NCBI GenBank assembly: GCA_026391315.1
Contig: JAPLDT010000009.1
Location: 140,818-204,817, forward strand
Direction of reading: 5' to 3'
DNA: 64,000 bases
From: Bacteroidia bacterium
GTDB taxonomy: Bacteria; Bacteroidota; Bacteroidia; Bacteroidales; Prolixibacteraceae
Position 1 is the stretch's first letter. The number at the start of each line of letters is the position of its first letter. The position numbers and the translations under genes were made by a program. Of the stretch, positions 46,322 through 53,657 are shown piece by piece. The notes beneath the pieces are model-generated. The model was given only the letters and a program-made list of their open reading frames with translations. It was not told the DNA's origin and made no database searches.

Positions 46322-46370
46322 ATCTCATATCTCATATCTCATATCTCATACCTCATAACTTATACCTCAT
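46322..46370. repeat. Heptamer tandem repeat
   Basis: Seven 7-bp units are present: four exact ATCTCAT copies, then ACCTCAT, AACTTAT and ACCTCAT. The right end reaches into the last codons of the PIG-L gene, whose C-terminus (SYEV) is encoded by the repeat. Such heptamers can vary in number by slippage. With a 7-bp unit, a copy change within the gene would alter the reading frame of the final residues. Confidence 0.85.
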
Positions 46371-47118
46371 AACTCCTTACCAGCTCCCCAAGTGCCTCCT
46401 TCAACAAATTCTGCTGCGGAAAGGCGTGCCCCAGATGCTGCCTGAAACCTTCCGCATATTTTACATTGATCTCTGCCCCTCTTCGTGCTGAAAATCGTTT
46501 CATGGCGAGAATGTACTCATCCATATTGTGATGCGCTCTTAGCCAGCTACGCTGACTTTCGTGACAACCCAACATCTCCTCCTTGATGGGCATCTCACCG
46601 GATATGTCCACATAAAAAGACGGTAGAACCGGATTTCCGAGCAGATCTTTGCCATCAAAAGGATCACAATAGCAGAGGGTTGGCATCTCATCAAAAATTG
46701 GTTCGTTCACCTCCATATTTTTAATCCCTGCCGAAAAGCAAGCGGTCTGTACAATCCGACTGGTCATTTCGTGATCGACCATGTAATCTGCCGGGCTGGC
46801 GGTTAGCACCAACGAAGGTCTGACATTTCTGATCAAAGCCGTAGTCTTGTTGACCGACTCCCTGTCGTAGGATAAATAGATATCTTCAAATTCCAGGCAA
46901 TGGTAGTTCGCTCCCAATAGTGCCGCGGCCCTCCCTGCTTCAGCCTTCCTGGTAAGGCTTATCTCTTCCCGGGTATGTTCCGCAGAACCTTTGTCACCCG
47001 GGGTCATGGTTGCAATATGTACAATCCAACCGGCTTTTCTTAGTAACGACAGCGTGCCGGCAACCATGATCTCGGCATCATCCGGATGGGCAAATATTCC
47101 TAAAACTTTCTTTTCCAT
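46360..47118 (-). CDS. PIG-L family deacetylase
   Basis: This is a 252-residue LmbE/PIG-L zinc-dependent N-acetyl-sugar deacetylase. Zinc-binding and catalytic motifs are AHPDDAEIMVAGTL near the N-terminus and a second zinc site VDHEMTSRIVQTA in mid-sequence. Known relatives deacetylate N-acetylglucosamine derivatives, such as those in mycothiol or bacillithiol synthesis. The downstream gene encodes a NagB-like protein, so an amino sugar is the likely common theme. The last residues run into the heptamer repeat at 46322-46370. No signal peptide, so cytoplasmic. Confidence 0.88.
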   Translation of the reverse strand: MEKKVLGIFAHPDDAEIMVAGTLSLLRKAGWIVHIATMTPGDKGSAEHTREEISLTRKAEAGRAAALLGANYHCLEFEDIYLSYDRESVNKTTALIRNVRPSLVLTASPADYMVDHEMTSRIVQTACFSAGIKNMEVNEPIFDEMPTLCYCDPFDGKDLLGNPVLPSFYVDISGEMPIKEEMLGCHESQRSWLRAHHNMDEYILAMKRFSARRGAEINVKYAEGFRQHLGHAFPQQNLLKEALGELVRSYEV

Positions 47119-47138
47119 AACGCGAGAATAGATGCCCT

Positions 47139-47258
47139 TTATTTTTGTAAACTATTTTGTGCGGCCGCATTGTCAGCAGCAAACATTACTTCATGGGTAT
47201 GCAGCGCTTCCGCCAAATTGGTGAGCGGCATCTCCTTACCTACATTGTAGCTTTTCAT
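47139..47258 (-). pseudogene. 3' remnant of a gene, possibly an oxidoreductase
   Basis: A 39-residue minus-strand ORF reads MKSYNVGKEMPLTNLAEALH and then THEVMFAADNAAAQ. It looks like the extreme C-terminus of a larger enzyme, perhaps a Gfo/Idh/MocA-type oxidoreductase, whose last helix often carries such a His-Glu-Val-Ala pattern. An in-frame stop lies just upstream, so the rest of the gene is gone. The sequence is more balanced in base composition than the adjacent spacer. It could also be a genuine small protein. Confidence 0.35.
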
Positions 47259-47380
47259 GGTAGCGCGATGAATTGTTAATAGTTAACTTCACTCCGAAAG
47301 TAATGAAATTATTGAAAAATAGCATTTAGTTATCAGTGACATTTTGACTACATTGCAGTATCCATTATTGGCAGGAACCT

Positions 47381-47833
47381 ATGAGACACAAATTACTTTT
47401 CACCCTTTGGGCATCATTCTTTCTGATGCACCAAACTAGCGGACAGGAATCGGACAAAAAATTACTTCAGGATGGAAATAAATACACCATCGACAACTGT
47501 ATCAATAAGTTTAACATGGAAAAAACCGTCAAAACCTCTGTCGGATACCAGTACTGGTTCATCGATCAGAATTTCCTGGCGGATGGATTAACGGTAAAGA
47601 TGAGTGTGGTCGGCCCAAATCAGGCAACACATGCGCCGCACAAACATCCTGGTGACGAAATATTCTATGTCCTCGAGGGCACAGCACAATTTTACCTGAA
47701 TGGCAAAACCACCACCGGGGGTTCAAATACAACCTTTTATTGTCCCGTCGGCAGTGAACATGGCATCAGCAATGCCACCAACAAGGAGTTGAAATACCTG
47801 GTTATCAGGAAGTACCTCAAATCAGAAAAATAA
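47381..47833 (+). CDS. Secreted cupin-domain protein
   Basis: This 150-residue protein has a signal peptide (LLFTLWASFFLMHQTSG) and a single cupin domain. The metal-binding motif is HAPHKHPGDEIFYVLEGTAQ, and the second motif is FYCPVGSEHGISN. A periplasmic location is expected. Such cupins may bind or isomerise sugars or act as dioxygenases, and this one cannot be resolved. It is the only plus-strand gene between the deacetylase and the convergent rhaM, and it ends 12 nt from rhaM. Confidence 0.78.
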   Translation: MRHKLLFTLWASFFLMHQTSGQESDKKLLQDGNKYTIDNCINKFNMEKTVKTSVGYQYWFIDQNFLADGLTVKMSVVGPNQATHAPHKHPGDEIFYVLEGTAQFYLNGKTTTGGSNTTFYCPVGSEHGISNATNKELKYLVIRKYLKSEK

Positions 47834-47845
47834 AAGGGAGAATCC

Positions 47846-48160
47846 TTAATCCTGGTGAAAAACCTCGATTAATGGAAGTGAAACCGGCGAATTATCCGGA
47901 TTAACCTCCATGATTTTGGCCATATACTTCCACCATTTTTTCACGATTTCAGTTTGCGGGAGCAGATCCGCTGTGCAATTTTCCGACTGTTTCTGAACGG
48001 CAAAAAGGGCGTTGGTCTCCTCGTCAAAAAAGATGGAATAGTCTGTTATTCCGGCTTTTGACAACTCCAATGCCAATTCCGGCCAGATTTCGTCGTGACG
48101 CTTTTTGTATTCTGCCAGAAATCCTGGCTTTAGTTTCATTTTAAAGGCTACTCTTGTCAT
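47846..48160 (-). CDS. rhaM: L-rhamnose mutarotase
   Basis: This 104-residue protein has the family size and landmarks: MTRVAFKMKLKPGFLAEYKK, the catalytic His region RHDEIWPEL, a central GITDYSIFFDEETN, and WWKYMA with the downstream LIEVFH. It interconverts alpha and beta anomers of L-rhamnose, and relatives act on L-fucose. Its ATG overlaps the ctaB stop codon (TAATG-type overlap). It is therefore translated with the respiratory operon, an odd partner for a sugar enzyme. No other rhamnose gene is nearby, apart from the broken RhaT-like permease far upstream. Confidence 0.93.
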   Translation of the reverse strand: MTRVAFKMKLKPGFLAEYKKRHDEIWPELALELSKAGITDYSIFFDEETNALFAVQKQSENCTADLLPQTEIVKKWWKYMAKIMEVNPDNSPVSLPLIEVFHQD

Positions 48161-49032
48161 TATATTAAAGCATTGATTGCCAATTGGATAAAAACAACCA
48201 TGGCGTACATGTTGATCAGAATAAATGCCTTGCGAATGGTACCGGTTTCAGTTTCCCAGAACAGATATTTGTAAAATTGGCGGATAAAATAAAGATTGGT
48301 CAAAATCAATGTTCCAATCAAAACCGGGTGAAGTATAAAACCGAAAAGGGGAAAGAGAAGAAGGAACAAGGAGGTAAACAATCCCCAAAGGAAGACCACC
48401 CGCTTTATCTGCAACTCGTTTAAAATCTTCGAAATAGAGGAAAATCCCGCCCTTTCATACTCTTTGCCGTATTTGATCATCAGAAGCCAAAAATGGGGTA
48501 CCTGCCACAGGCATACGAAGATGAAAAGGAAGATGGCATTGGGATGAAACAAGTAATGTCCGGCAGCTGTCCAGCCAATTAATGGAGGAACACCACCCAC
48601 CAAAGCGCCGGGTAGGATGGCAATCCAGCTTCTGGTCTTCAGCGGGGTATAAATCAGGTTATAAAAAACCACATTTAAAAGACCCAGGATCACCGGAATC
48701 CAGCCGTTGTACAAGAGAAAGAATGAGCCTGTAACAATCAAAAAAACAGAAAGTAAGAAGGCATTTATGCCAGAAATTTCACCGGCAGGAATAGGTCGTT
48801 TCCCGGTCCGCTTCATCAAAGCATCTTGTTTGTATTCCTGCACCTGGTTCAAGACAGATGCCCCCGACGAAAGGAAGAAAATTCCGAAAAACAGAAAAAT
48901 TAGTGAAGCATTTGGCATGCTGCCGGACATAAAATATCCTGTCAGCGCCGAAAAGGTAACCATCATGGATAGTCGGGCCCTGATCAGCCTGCTAAAAATC
49001 GAAAAAACAGTTCTATATTTACTAGGTTTCAT
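48160..49032 (-). CDS. ctaB: Protoheme IX farnesyltransferase (heme O synthase)
   Basis: This integral-membrane UbiA-family prenyltransferase has 290 residues and multiple membrane helices. The first Asp-rich motif is present as NQVQEYKQDALMKRTGKRP, with Glu replacing the middle Asp of NxxxDxxxD. The second appears around KYGKEYERAGFSSI. It attaches a farnesyl group to heme b to make heme O, the precursor of heme A for the oxidase encoded next to it. Its start codon is preceded by the leader repeat at 49033-49118, which overlaps the end of the subunit II gene. Confidence 0.95.
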   Translation of the reverse strand: MKPSKYRTVFSIFSRLIRARLSMMVTFSALTGYFMSGSMPNASLIFLFFGIFFLSSGASVLNQVQEYKQDALMKRTGKRPIPAGEISGINAFLLSVFLIVTGSFFLLYNGWIPVILGLLNVVFYNLIYTPLKTRSWIAILPGALVGGVPPLIGWTAAGHYLFHPNAIFLFIFVCLWQVPHFWLLMIKYGKEYERAGFSSISKILNELQIKRVVFLWGLFTSLFLLLFPLFGFILHPVLIGTLILTNLYFIRQFYKYLFWETETGTIRKAFILINMYAMVVFIQLAINALI

Positions 49033-49118
49033 GCGATTTTAATTTGTTTCTCAATGGTCGCATGGAATACCCAGATATTCATTTTCAGTTGGTTTGAAAA
49101 TTATTTTATGGGTATTTC
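49033..49118 (-). repeat. Leader repeat upstream of ctaB (copy B)
   Basis: This single unit lies directly before the ctaB ATG. A 55-bp segment (49064-49118) has complementary ends GGAATACCCA and TGGGTATTTC, followed by 31 nt to the start codon, exactly as in the other two copies. Its distal end overlaps the last 18 nt of the subunit II gene, so the C-terminus EIPIK is encoded by the repeat. The 31-nt part (with GCGACCAT and CAAATTA) matches copy C closely. Confidence 0.8.
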
Positions 49119-50042
49119 ACCGGCTGTTTTGAAATAATCTACAATTTTGTCCAGATCTGCATCTGTGATTTTCTCTTTGTACGACTGCATGAGCCCCTTG
49201 TTGAAACCCTTCACAACATCCGCATTCGGGTCAATGATCGATTTCTTGATGTAATCAGCTGTCGCTTCGATCTCCATTTCACCTGAACCGGTCACAACCA
49301 CTGTTTTCCGCCCAAACAATCCCTTGAAGGAAGGGCCGATGATCCTTGATCCGTCCATGGAATGGCAGGTCAGGCAGGCATTGGCCTTGATGATGGTAAG
49401 CCCCGGATGTTCAGGCAAGTTTCCCGTAACTTTAAGATCTGCCAGCCACTTATTGAACTCCAGGCTATCAACCACCACCGCTTTAGCCAGCATGGCAGAG
49501 TGGGCCAGTCCGCAATATTCGGTGCAATAGATATCGAAGGTCCCTTTCATGATTGGCCTGAACCACAGGTAGTTTTTGTAACCAGGAATCACATCCTCCT
49601 TGACCCTGAAGGCAGGAATGAACAGGCTATGGTTGACATCCACTGAAACCAGGTTTAGTTTTACATTCTTGTTGTAAGGAACCACCAGCTCCTTGGATAT
49701 TTTACCATTTCCGTAGTCAAATTCCCAACTCCACATACGTCCGATAACGGTAATAGGCATGGCATCTTTGGGAACCTTTCGCATGGGTGCAAATCCGGCC
49801 CATCCGTAATAAAACATCACCAACACAATTAGAATTGGAATGACTGTCCAAATCACTTCTAGCTTAGTGTTGTGAGAAAATTGCTGAGGATTTTTATTTC
49901 TTTTCCGCGAAAAATGGATCAGAATATAGATCATTAAAGCAGTAATCCCAATTGTAAAAATAAAGGAGATGGCAAATATGAAAATAAAAGCCCTATCGAC
50001 AGCTCCGGCCAGGTTTGAACCTTCGTTGAATAGTGTTTCCAT
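49101..50042 (-). CDS. ctaC: Cytochrome c oxidase subunit II with fused cytochrome c domain
   Basis: This 313-residue protein has two N-terminal membrane helices and a CuA cupredoxin domain. The copper ligands lie in CTEYCGLAHSAM (Cys-x3-Cys, His, Met). A cytochrome c domain with NACLTCHSMDG follows at about 225-310. It accepts electrons and passes them to subunit I. The fused heme suggests that electrons come from a cytochrome or quinol system without a separate soluble cytochrome c. Its final codons overlap the leader repeat of ctaB. Confidence 0.95.
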   Translation of the reverse strand: METLFNEGSNLAGAVDRAFIFIFAISFIFTIGITALMIYILIHFSRKRNKNPQQFSHNTKLEVIWTVIPILIVLVMFYYGWAGFAPMRKVPKDAMPITVIGRMWSWEFDYGNGKISKELVVPYNKNVKLNLVSVDVNHSLFIPAFRVKEDVIPGYKNYLWFRPIMKGTFDIYCTEYCGLAHSAMLAKAVVVDSLEFNKWLADLKVTGNLPEHPGLTIIKANACLTCHSMDGSRIIGPSFKGLFGRKTVVVTGSGEMEIEATADYIKKSIIDPNADVVKGFNKGLMQSYKEKITDADLDKIVDYFKTAGEIPIK

Positions 50043-50053
50043 AGTTTTGGAAA

Positions 50054-50338
50054 TTATCTGAAATAATAGTCAATAAATGTGATCGCAATGACGACAGCAA
50101 AAAGGAGAAAAACACCGCCAACCATCAAACGCAAGAGCATATTTTCGAATTTCAGGTGCATAAAGTAGGTAAGTACGATCGACACTTTTATCGAAGCCAG
50201 AATCAGCGCCAAAGCCACAGTGTATGCACCCAAATGAATTTTGATGGCTAAGATGGTTATTGTAGTCAGAATCAAGAGAATAACTAATACTGTCCAATTC
50301 AATGAGTCGCTGGAAACGTGATTTTCATTGTTCTTCAT
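50054..50338 (-). CDS. Cytochrome c oxidase subunit IV-like
   Basis: This small membrane protein of 94 residues has three predicted helices (WTVLVILLILTTITILAIKI, VALALILASIKVSIVLTYFM, VGGVFLLFAVVIAITF). The motif KVSIVLTYFMHLKF is typical of bacterial subunit IV. It lies between the genes for subunits III and II, 11 nt upstream of the latter. Its role is structural, in assembly or stability of the oxidase. The 112-nt spacer to the subunit III gene has no visible gene. Confidence 0.88.
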   Translation of the reverse strand: MKNNENHVSSDSLNWTVLVILLILTTITILAIKIHLGAYTVALALILASIKVSIVLTYFMHLKFENMLLRLMVGGVFLLFAVVIAITFIDYYFR

Positions 50339-50450
50339 TCGTAATATCTTTGAAATGAAACTTTATTTAATGTACTTTTTTTAGGTAACCCTGAAGCTAT
50401 TTTCCATTAAAACAGTTGGAAAGCAGCATTCGGGGTACCTATAAAAACTA

Positions 50451-51062
50451 TTAGGTGACCAGATAAAGCAAAGGAAAGAGGAAAATCCAGATCAAATCGA
50501 CCAGGTGCCAGTAAAGTGCGCCATTTTCCTGCAACAAATAGTGTTCAGCATTGATTTTACCCGATTTGATTTTGAATATCACAATTGTAAGCAAAACACC
50601 ACCGATGATTACATGCAAAGCGTGCAGACCGGTCATCATGAAATAGAGGCCAAAGAACATGATCTCGCCATGTGGAAGGCTCTTCATCACATCGGATCCC
50701 GGATACAAATGGAGACCAAATTTGTGACCCCACTCAAAGTATTTGTTGACCATGAATACGCCGGCCAATAACAGCGTAATAAAGAGCAGTCCCATCGCTT
50801 TGCCCGCACGTTTCTGCTGGATTGCCGTCAGCGACATGGCCACGGTCATACTGCTTACCAGCAGAACAACAGTATTGGTGGCACCAACAAAGACATTCAA
50901 CTCCAATGCAGCTTGATGAAAATCCGCAGCATATTTAGAGCGCATCACGGCATAGACAATAAACAGTCCGCCAAAAAGGAAAAGCTCGGTAAAAAGGAAG
51001 AGCCACATCCCCAGTTTCCCGGTATCGCTATCGATAAATTCGCTGTGTTCGGTTGTCGACAT
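50451..51062 (-). CDS. ctaE: Cytochrome c oxidase subunit III
   Basis: This 203-residue heme-copper oxidase subunit III has five membrane segments. Diagnostic stretches are GMWLFLFTELFLFGGLF near the start, ALELNVFVGATNTVVLLVSS and GLHALHVIIGG, and the terminal DLIWIFLFPLLYLVT. It stabilises subunit I and keeps proton uptake efficient. It starts 12 nt after the subunit I gene stop. Confidence 0.95.
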   Translation of the reverse strand: MSTTEHSEFIDSDTGKLGMWLFLFTELFLFGGLFIVYAVMRSKYAADFHQAALELNVFVGATNTVVLLVSSMTVAMSLTAIQQKRAGKAMGLLFITLLLAGVFMVNKYFEWGHKFGLHLYPGSDVMKSLPHGEIMFFGLYFMMTGLHALHVIIGGVLLTIVIFKIKSGKINAEHYLLQENGALYWHLVDLIWIFLFPLLYLVT

Positions 51063-51074
51063 AAGTTATACGTT

Positions 51075-52688
51075 TTATTTGGTGTAAGGATGATCAAACC
51101 TGTAAGGTTCATGTGTAATCACAGGTATCTCATCAAAGTTTTCGTGAGGCGGAGGAGATGGAATCTGCCATTCGAGTGTCACCCCATGCCATGGATTGGC
51201 CGGTGCAATGGCACCACGACGACTGCCATAAACCAAATTAGAAATCATTATGATTAATCCGATAATGAGAATAAATGCACCAATTGTAGACAGCATTTCT
51301 CCAGTCTGAAATTTGGGATCGTAATCGAAATAGCGCCTCGGCATTCCCTGAATTCCCATCACAAACAGAGGAAAATAGAGAAGGTTAAAGCCCACAAAAA
51401 GAAAGCCCCAGGAGATATTGGCCCATTTAAAATTATACATTCTACCGTAAATCTTTGGAAACCAATAATGTATCGCGGCAAAAAAAGCAAAACCCATACC
51501 ACCGAAAATAATGTAGTGAAAATGTGCAACCACAAAATCGGTGTTGTGGAGCTGAATGTTGGTGGCCAGTGATCCAAGTGTCAAGCCCGTAAATCCACCT
51601 ATCGTAAAGAGAAAGATAAAGGAGATGGCAAAAAGAAGCGGTGGTTTCAGGTCAACAGATCCGCCATACATGGTGGAAAGCCAGTTAAATACCTTGATGG
51701 CACTCGGGATGGCAACCAAAAAAGTAAGGAAGGAGAAGAACCACCTCGACTCGTAGCTGATCCCGGAAGTGAACATATGGTGTCCCCACACAAAATAGCC
51801 AACCAGGGCAATGGCCAGGCTCGAAAAAACGATAGGCACATATCCGAAAACCGGTTTCTGACTAAATGTCGGGAAGATTTCTGTTACGACCCCCATTGCA
51901 GGTAAAATCATGACATAGACAGCCGGATGCGAATAGATCCAGAACAAGTGCTGGTACAAAACCGGATCACCCCCGAGAGCAGGATCAAAAAAACCTATGT
52001 GCAACGTTCGCTCTGCAATAACCATAAGCAGTGTAATGCCAACGATCGGCGTGGCCAGAAGCTGGATCCAGGCTGTGGCATAGAGAGACCAGGGGAAAAG
52101 TGGCATTCGGAACCAGGTCATGCCGGGGGCCCGCATTCGATGAATGGTCACAATAAAATTGAGCCCGGTGAGAATGGAGGCAAATCCCAAAACAAATGCG
52201 GCTGTTAACGCGATAACAACATTGGATGAGGCTGAGGCACTGTATGGAACATAAAAGGTCCATCCTGTATCGGGTGAATGCCCGTTGGCAAACTGGGAAT
52301 AAAGTCCTAGCATTGCTCCGGCGATGAAAACATACCAGGAGAAGAGATTGAGTTTGGGAAAAGCTACATCCTTGGCCCCGATCATGATCGGTAAAAAAAA
52401 GTTGCCAAATACCGCGGCCAGGCCGGGAATGACGACAATAAAAATCATGATGATGCCATGAATCGTGAACATGCCATTGTAGGTCTGTGCGGTCATGATG
52501 GTCTGGCCCGGCGTCAACTTCTCAATCCTCATCAAAAGTCCCAGTATTGCTGCAGTGCAAAAGAAGATGGTAATGGTATACATGTACATCAGACCGATCC
52601 GTTTGTGATCGGTTGATGAAAGCCACGACCAGAGTCCTGTCTTGTGGTTCAGGTAGTTGAGTGGCTCGCTGGTAGATGAATTGGTCAT
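51075..52688 (-). CDS. ctaD: Cytochrome c oxidase subunit I, A2 type
   Basis: This 537-residue catalytic subunit has 12 membrane helices with heme a, heme a3 and CuB. It has the His-Tyr cross-link region WIYSHPAVYVMILPAMG and the CuB ligands WGHHMFTSG. The usual Glu of HPEVY is Ala and the YS motif precedes it, which is the mark of A2-type heme-copper oxidases, where Tyr and Ser replace the D-channel Glu. It reduces oxygen to water and pumps protons. Its ATG overlaps the stop codon of sco, so the two are translated together. Confidence 0.96.
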   Translation of the reverse strand: MTNSSTSEPLNYLNHKTGLWSWLSSTDHKRIGLMYMYTITIFFCTAAILGLLMRIEKLTPGQTIMTAQTYNGMFTIHGIIMIFIVVIPGLAAVFGNFFLPIMIGAKDVAFPKLNLFSWYVFIAGAMLGLYSQFANGHSPDTGWTFYVPYSASASSNVVIALTAAFVLGFASILTGLNFIVTIHRMRAPGMTWFRMPLFPWSLYATAWIQLLATPIVGITLLMVIAERTLHIGFFDPALGGDPVLYQHLFWIYSHPAVYVMILPAMGVVTEIFPTFSQKPVFGYVPIVFSSLAIALVGYFVWGHHMFTSGISYESRWFFSFLTFLVAIPSAIKVFNWLSTMYGGSVDLKPPLLFAISFIFLFTIGGFTGLTLGSLATNIQLHNTDFVVAHFHYIIFGGMGFAFFAAIHYWFPKIYGRMYNFKWANISWGFLFVGFNLLYFPLFVMGIQGMPRRYFDYDPKFQTGEMLSTIGAFILIIGLIIMISNLVYGSRRGAIAPANPWHGVTLEWQIPSPPPHENFDEIPVITHEPYRFDHPYTK

Positions 52689-53467
52689 TATTTGGGTGCT
52701 TTAGTTGATTTTTTTCTTGAGCTGATGTACAAATAGAGTACAAAAAACAGTCCAATTACAAGAACAAAACTCCCCAACAGCCTGGTAAACTGCAAGGTAT
52801 AGGTTCTGGTTTGCGGATCGTAGGCAAAACAATAATCATAAAGTTTGTTGCTTGATGGCTGTGCCTGCCCCTTCAGTGCCTCACCAATTGCCATTTTCAG
52901 TTCAAACGGCAGGAAAGTAACACCATAAAGATAGCGGGTAATTTTGCCTTTCGGACTAAGGATGATGATCGTTGAAGGATGCGCAAAATCCATGCCGGTG
53001 GGTTTGTACCTGAAACCAACAGCTTCGGTAATTTTTTGAATATTCTCCAGCTCGCCGGTCAGATAACTCCAACTGCCCCGCTGATCTTCCTTAATTTTCT
53101 GAACAAAATTTTTCTTTTTTTCCCTTGCCTTTTCAGGCGTATCTTTTGTGTTAAAACTGATGGTAATTACATCATAATCTTTACCCAGGATCATTTCAGT
53201 TTTACCTATCACATCTGCAATGCCATCTTGCAATGGACTGCACAAATTGGGACAATCGAAATAGACAAAAGAGAGGACGGTGGGCTTGTTGATCATACTT
53301 CCCAACGTGACGGTATCACTCTTTTCATTGAAAAATTTTAGGTCAAGCGGAATTGTCTGACCCAACTTCTCTACGATACCAATTTCAATCTCTTTGCTCA
53401 CAACTTCCTGTGCATGTGTTTCATATGCCAGAAGAAAAACAAGAGCCAATACAAGAATCTTTTTCAT
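52688..53467 (-). CDS. SCO1/SenC copper chaperone
   Basis: This is a 259-residue protein from the ATG at 53465-53467, which gives a clear signal peptide (MKKILVLALVFLLAYETHA). A start 14 codons upstream would lie inside the leader repeat and is unlikely. The thioredoxin-like domain has the copper ligands CPNLCSPL and the distal His in DFAHPSTIIIL. One membrane helix lies near the C-terminus. It loads CuA of subunit II. The gene follows a 180-bp leader repeat. Confidence 0.92.
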   Translation of the reverse strand: MKKILVLALVFLLAYETHAQEVVSKEIEIGIVEKLGQTIPLDLKFFNEKSDTVTLGSMINKPTVLSFVYFDCPNLCSPLQDGIADVIGKTEMILGKDYDVITISFNTKDTPEKAREKKKNFVQKIKEDQRGSWSYLTGELENIQKITEAVGFRYKPTGMDFAHPSTIIILSPKGKITRYLYGVTFLPFELKMAIGEALKGQAQPSSNKLYDYCFAYDPQTRTYTLQFTRLLGSFVLVIGLFFVLYLYISSRKKSTKAPK

Positions 53468-53647
53468 GCGTATATAATTTGTTTTTTTATGGTCGCATGG
53501 AATACCCACATATTCATTTTCGGTTGGTTTGAAAATATTCTCATGAGTATTTCATGCGTTAATAATTTGTTTTTAAAAGGACGCATGGAATTCGCATGAA
53601 TCTTATTATCATTCCGATTGGTGATTCAGCAGTCATGCTCATTCCAT
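53468..53647 (-). repeat. Leader repeat upstream of sco (copy C)
   Basis: Two tandem units fill almost the whole spacer between the cytochrome c gene and sco. The unit boundaries carry ATG triplets at 53645-53647 and 53553-53555, and the final one is the real sco ATG. The inner segment at 53499-53553 is 55 bp with ends GGAATACCCA and TGAGTATTTC, followed by 31 nt to the start codon. The distal unit shares AATCACCAATCG and GCGAATTCCAT with copy A. The spacing between units (92 and 88 nt) matches copy A (91 and 88). Confidence 0.8.
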
Positions 53648-53657
53648 ATCCAATGAA

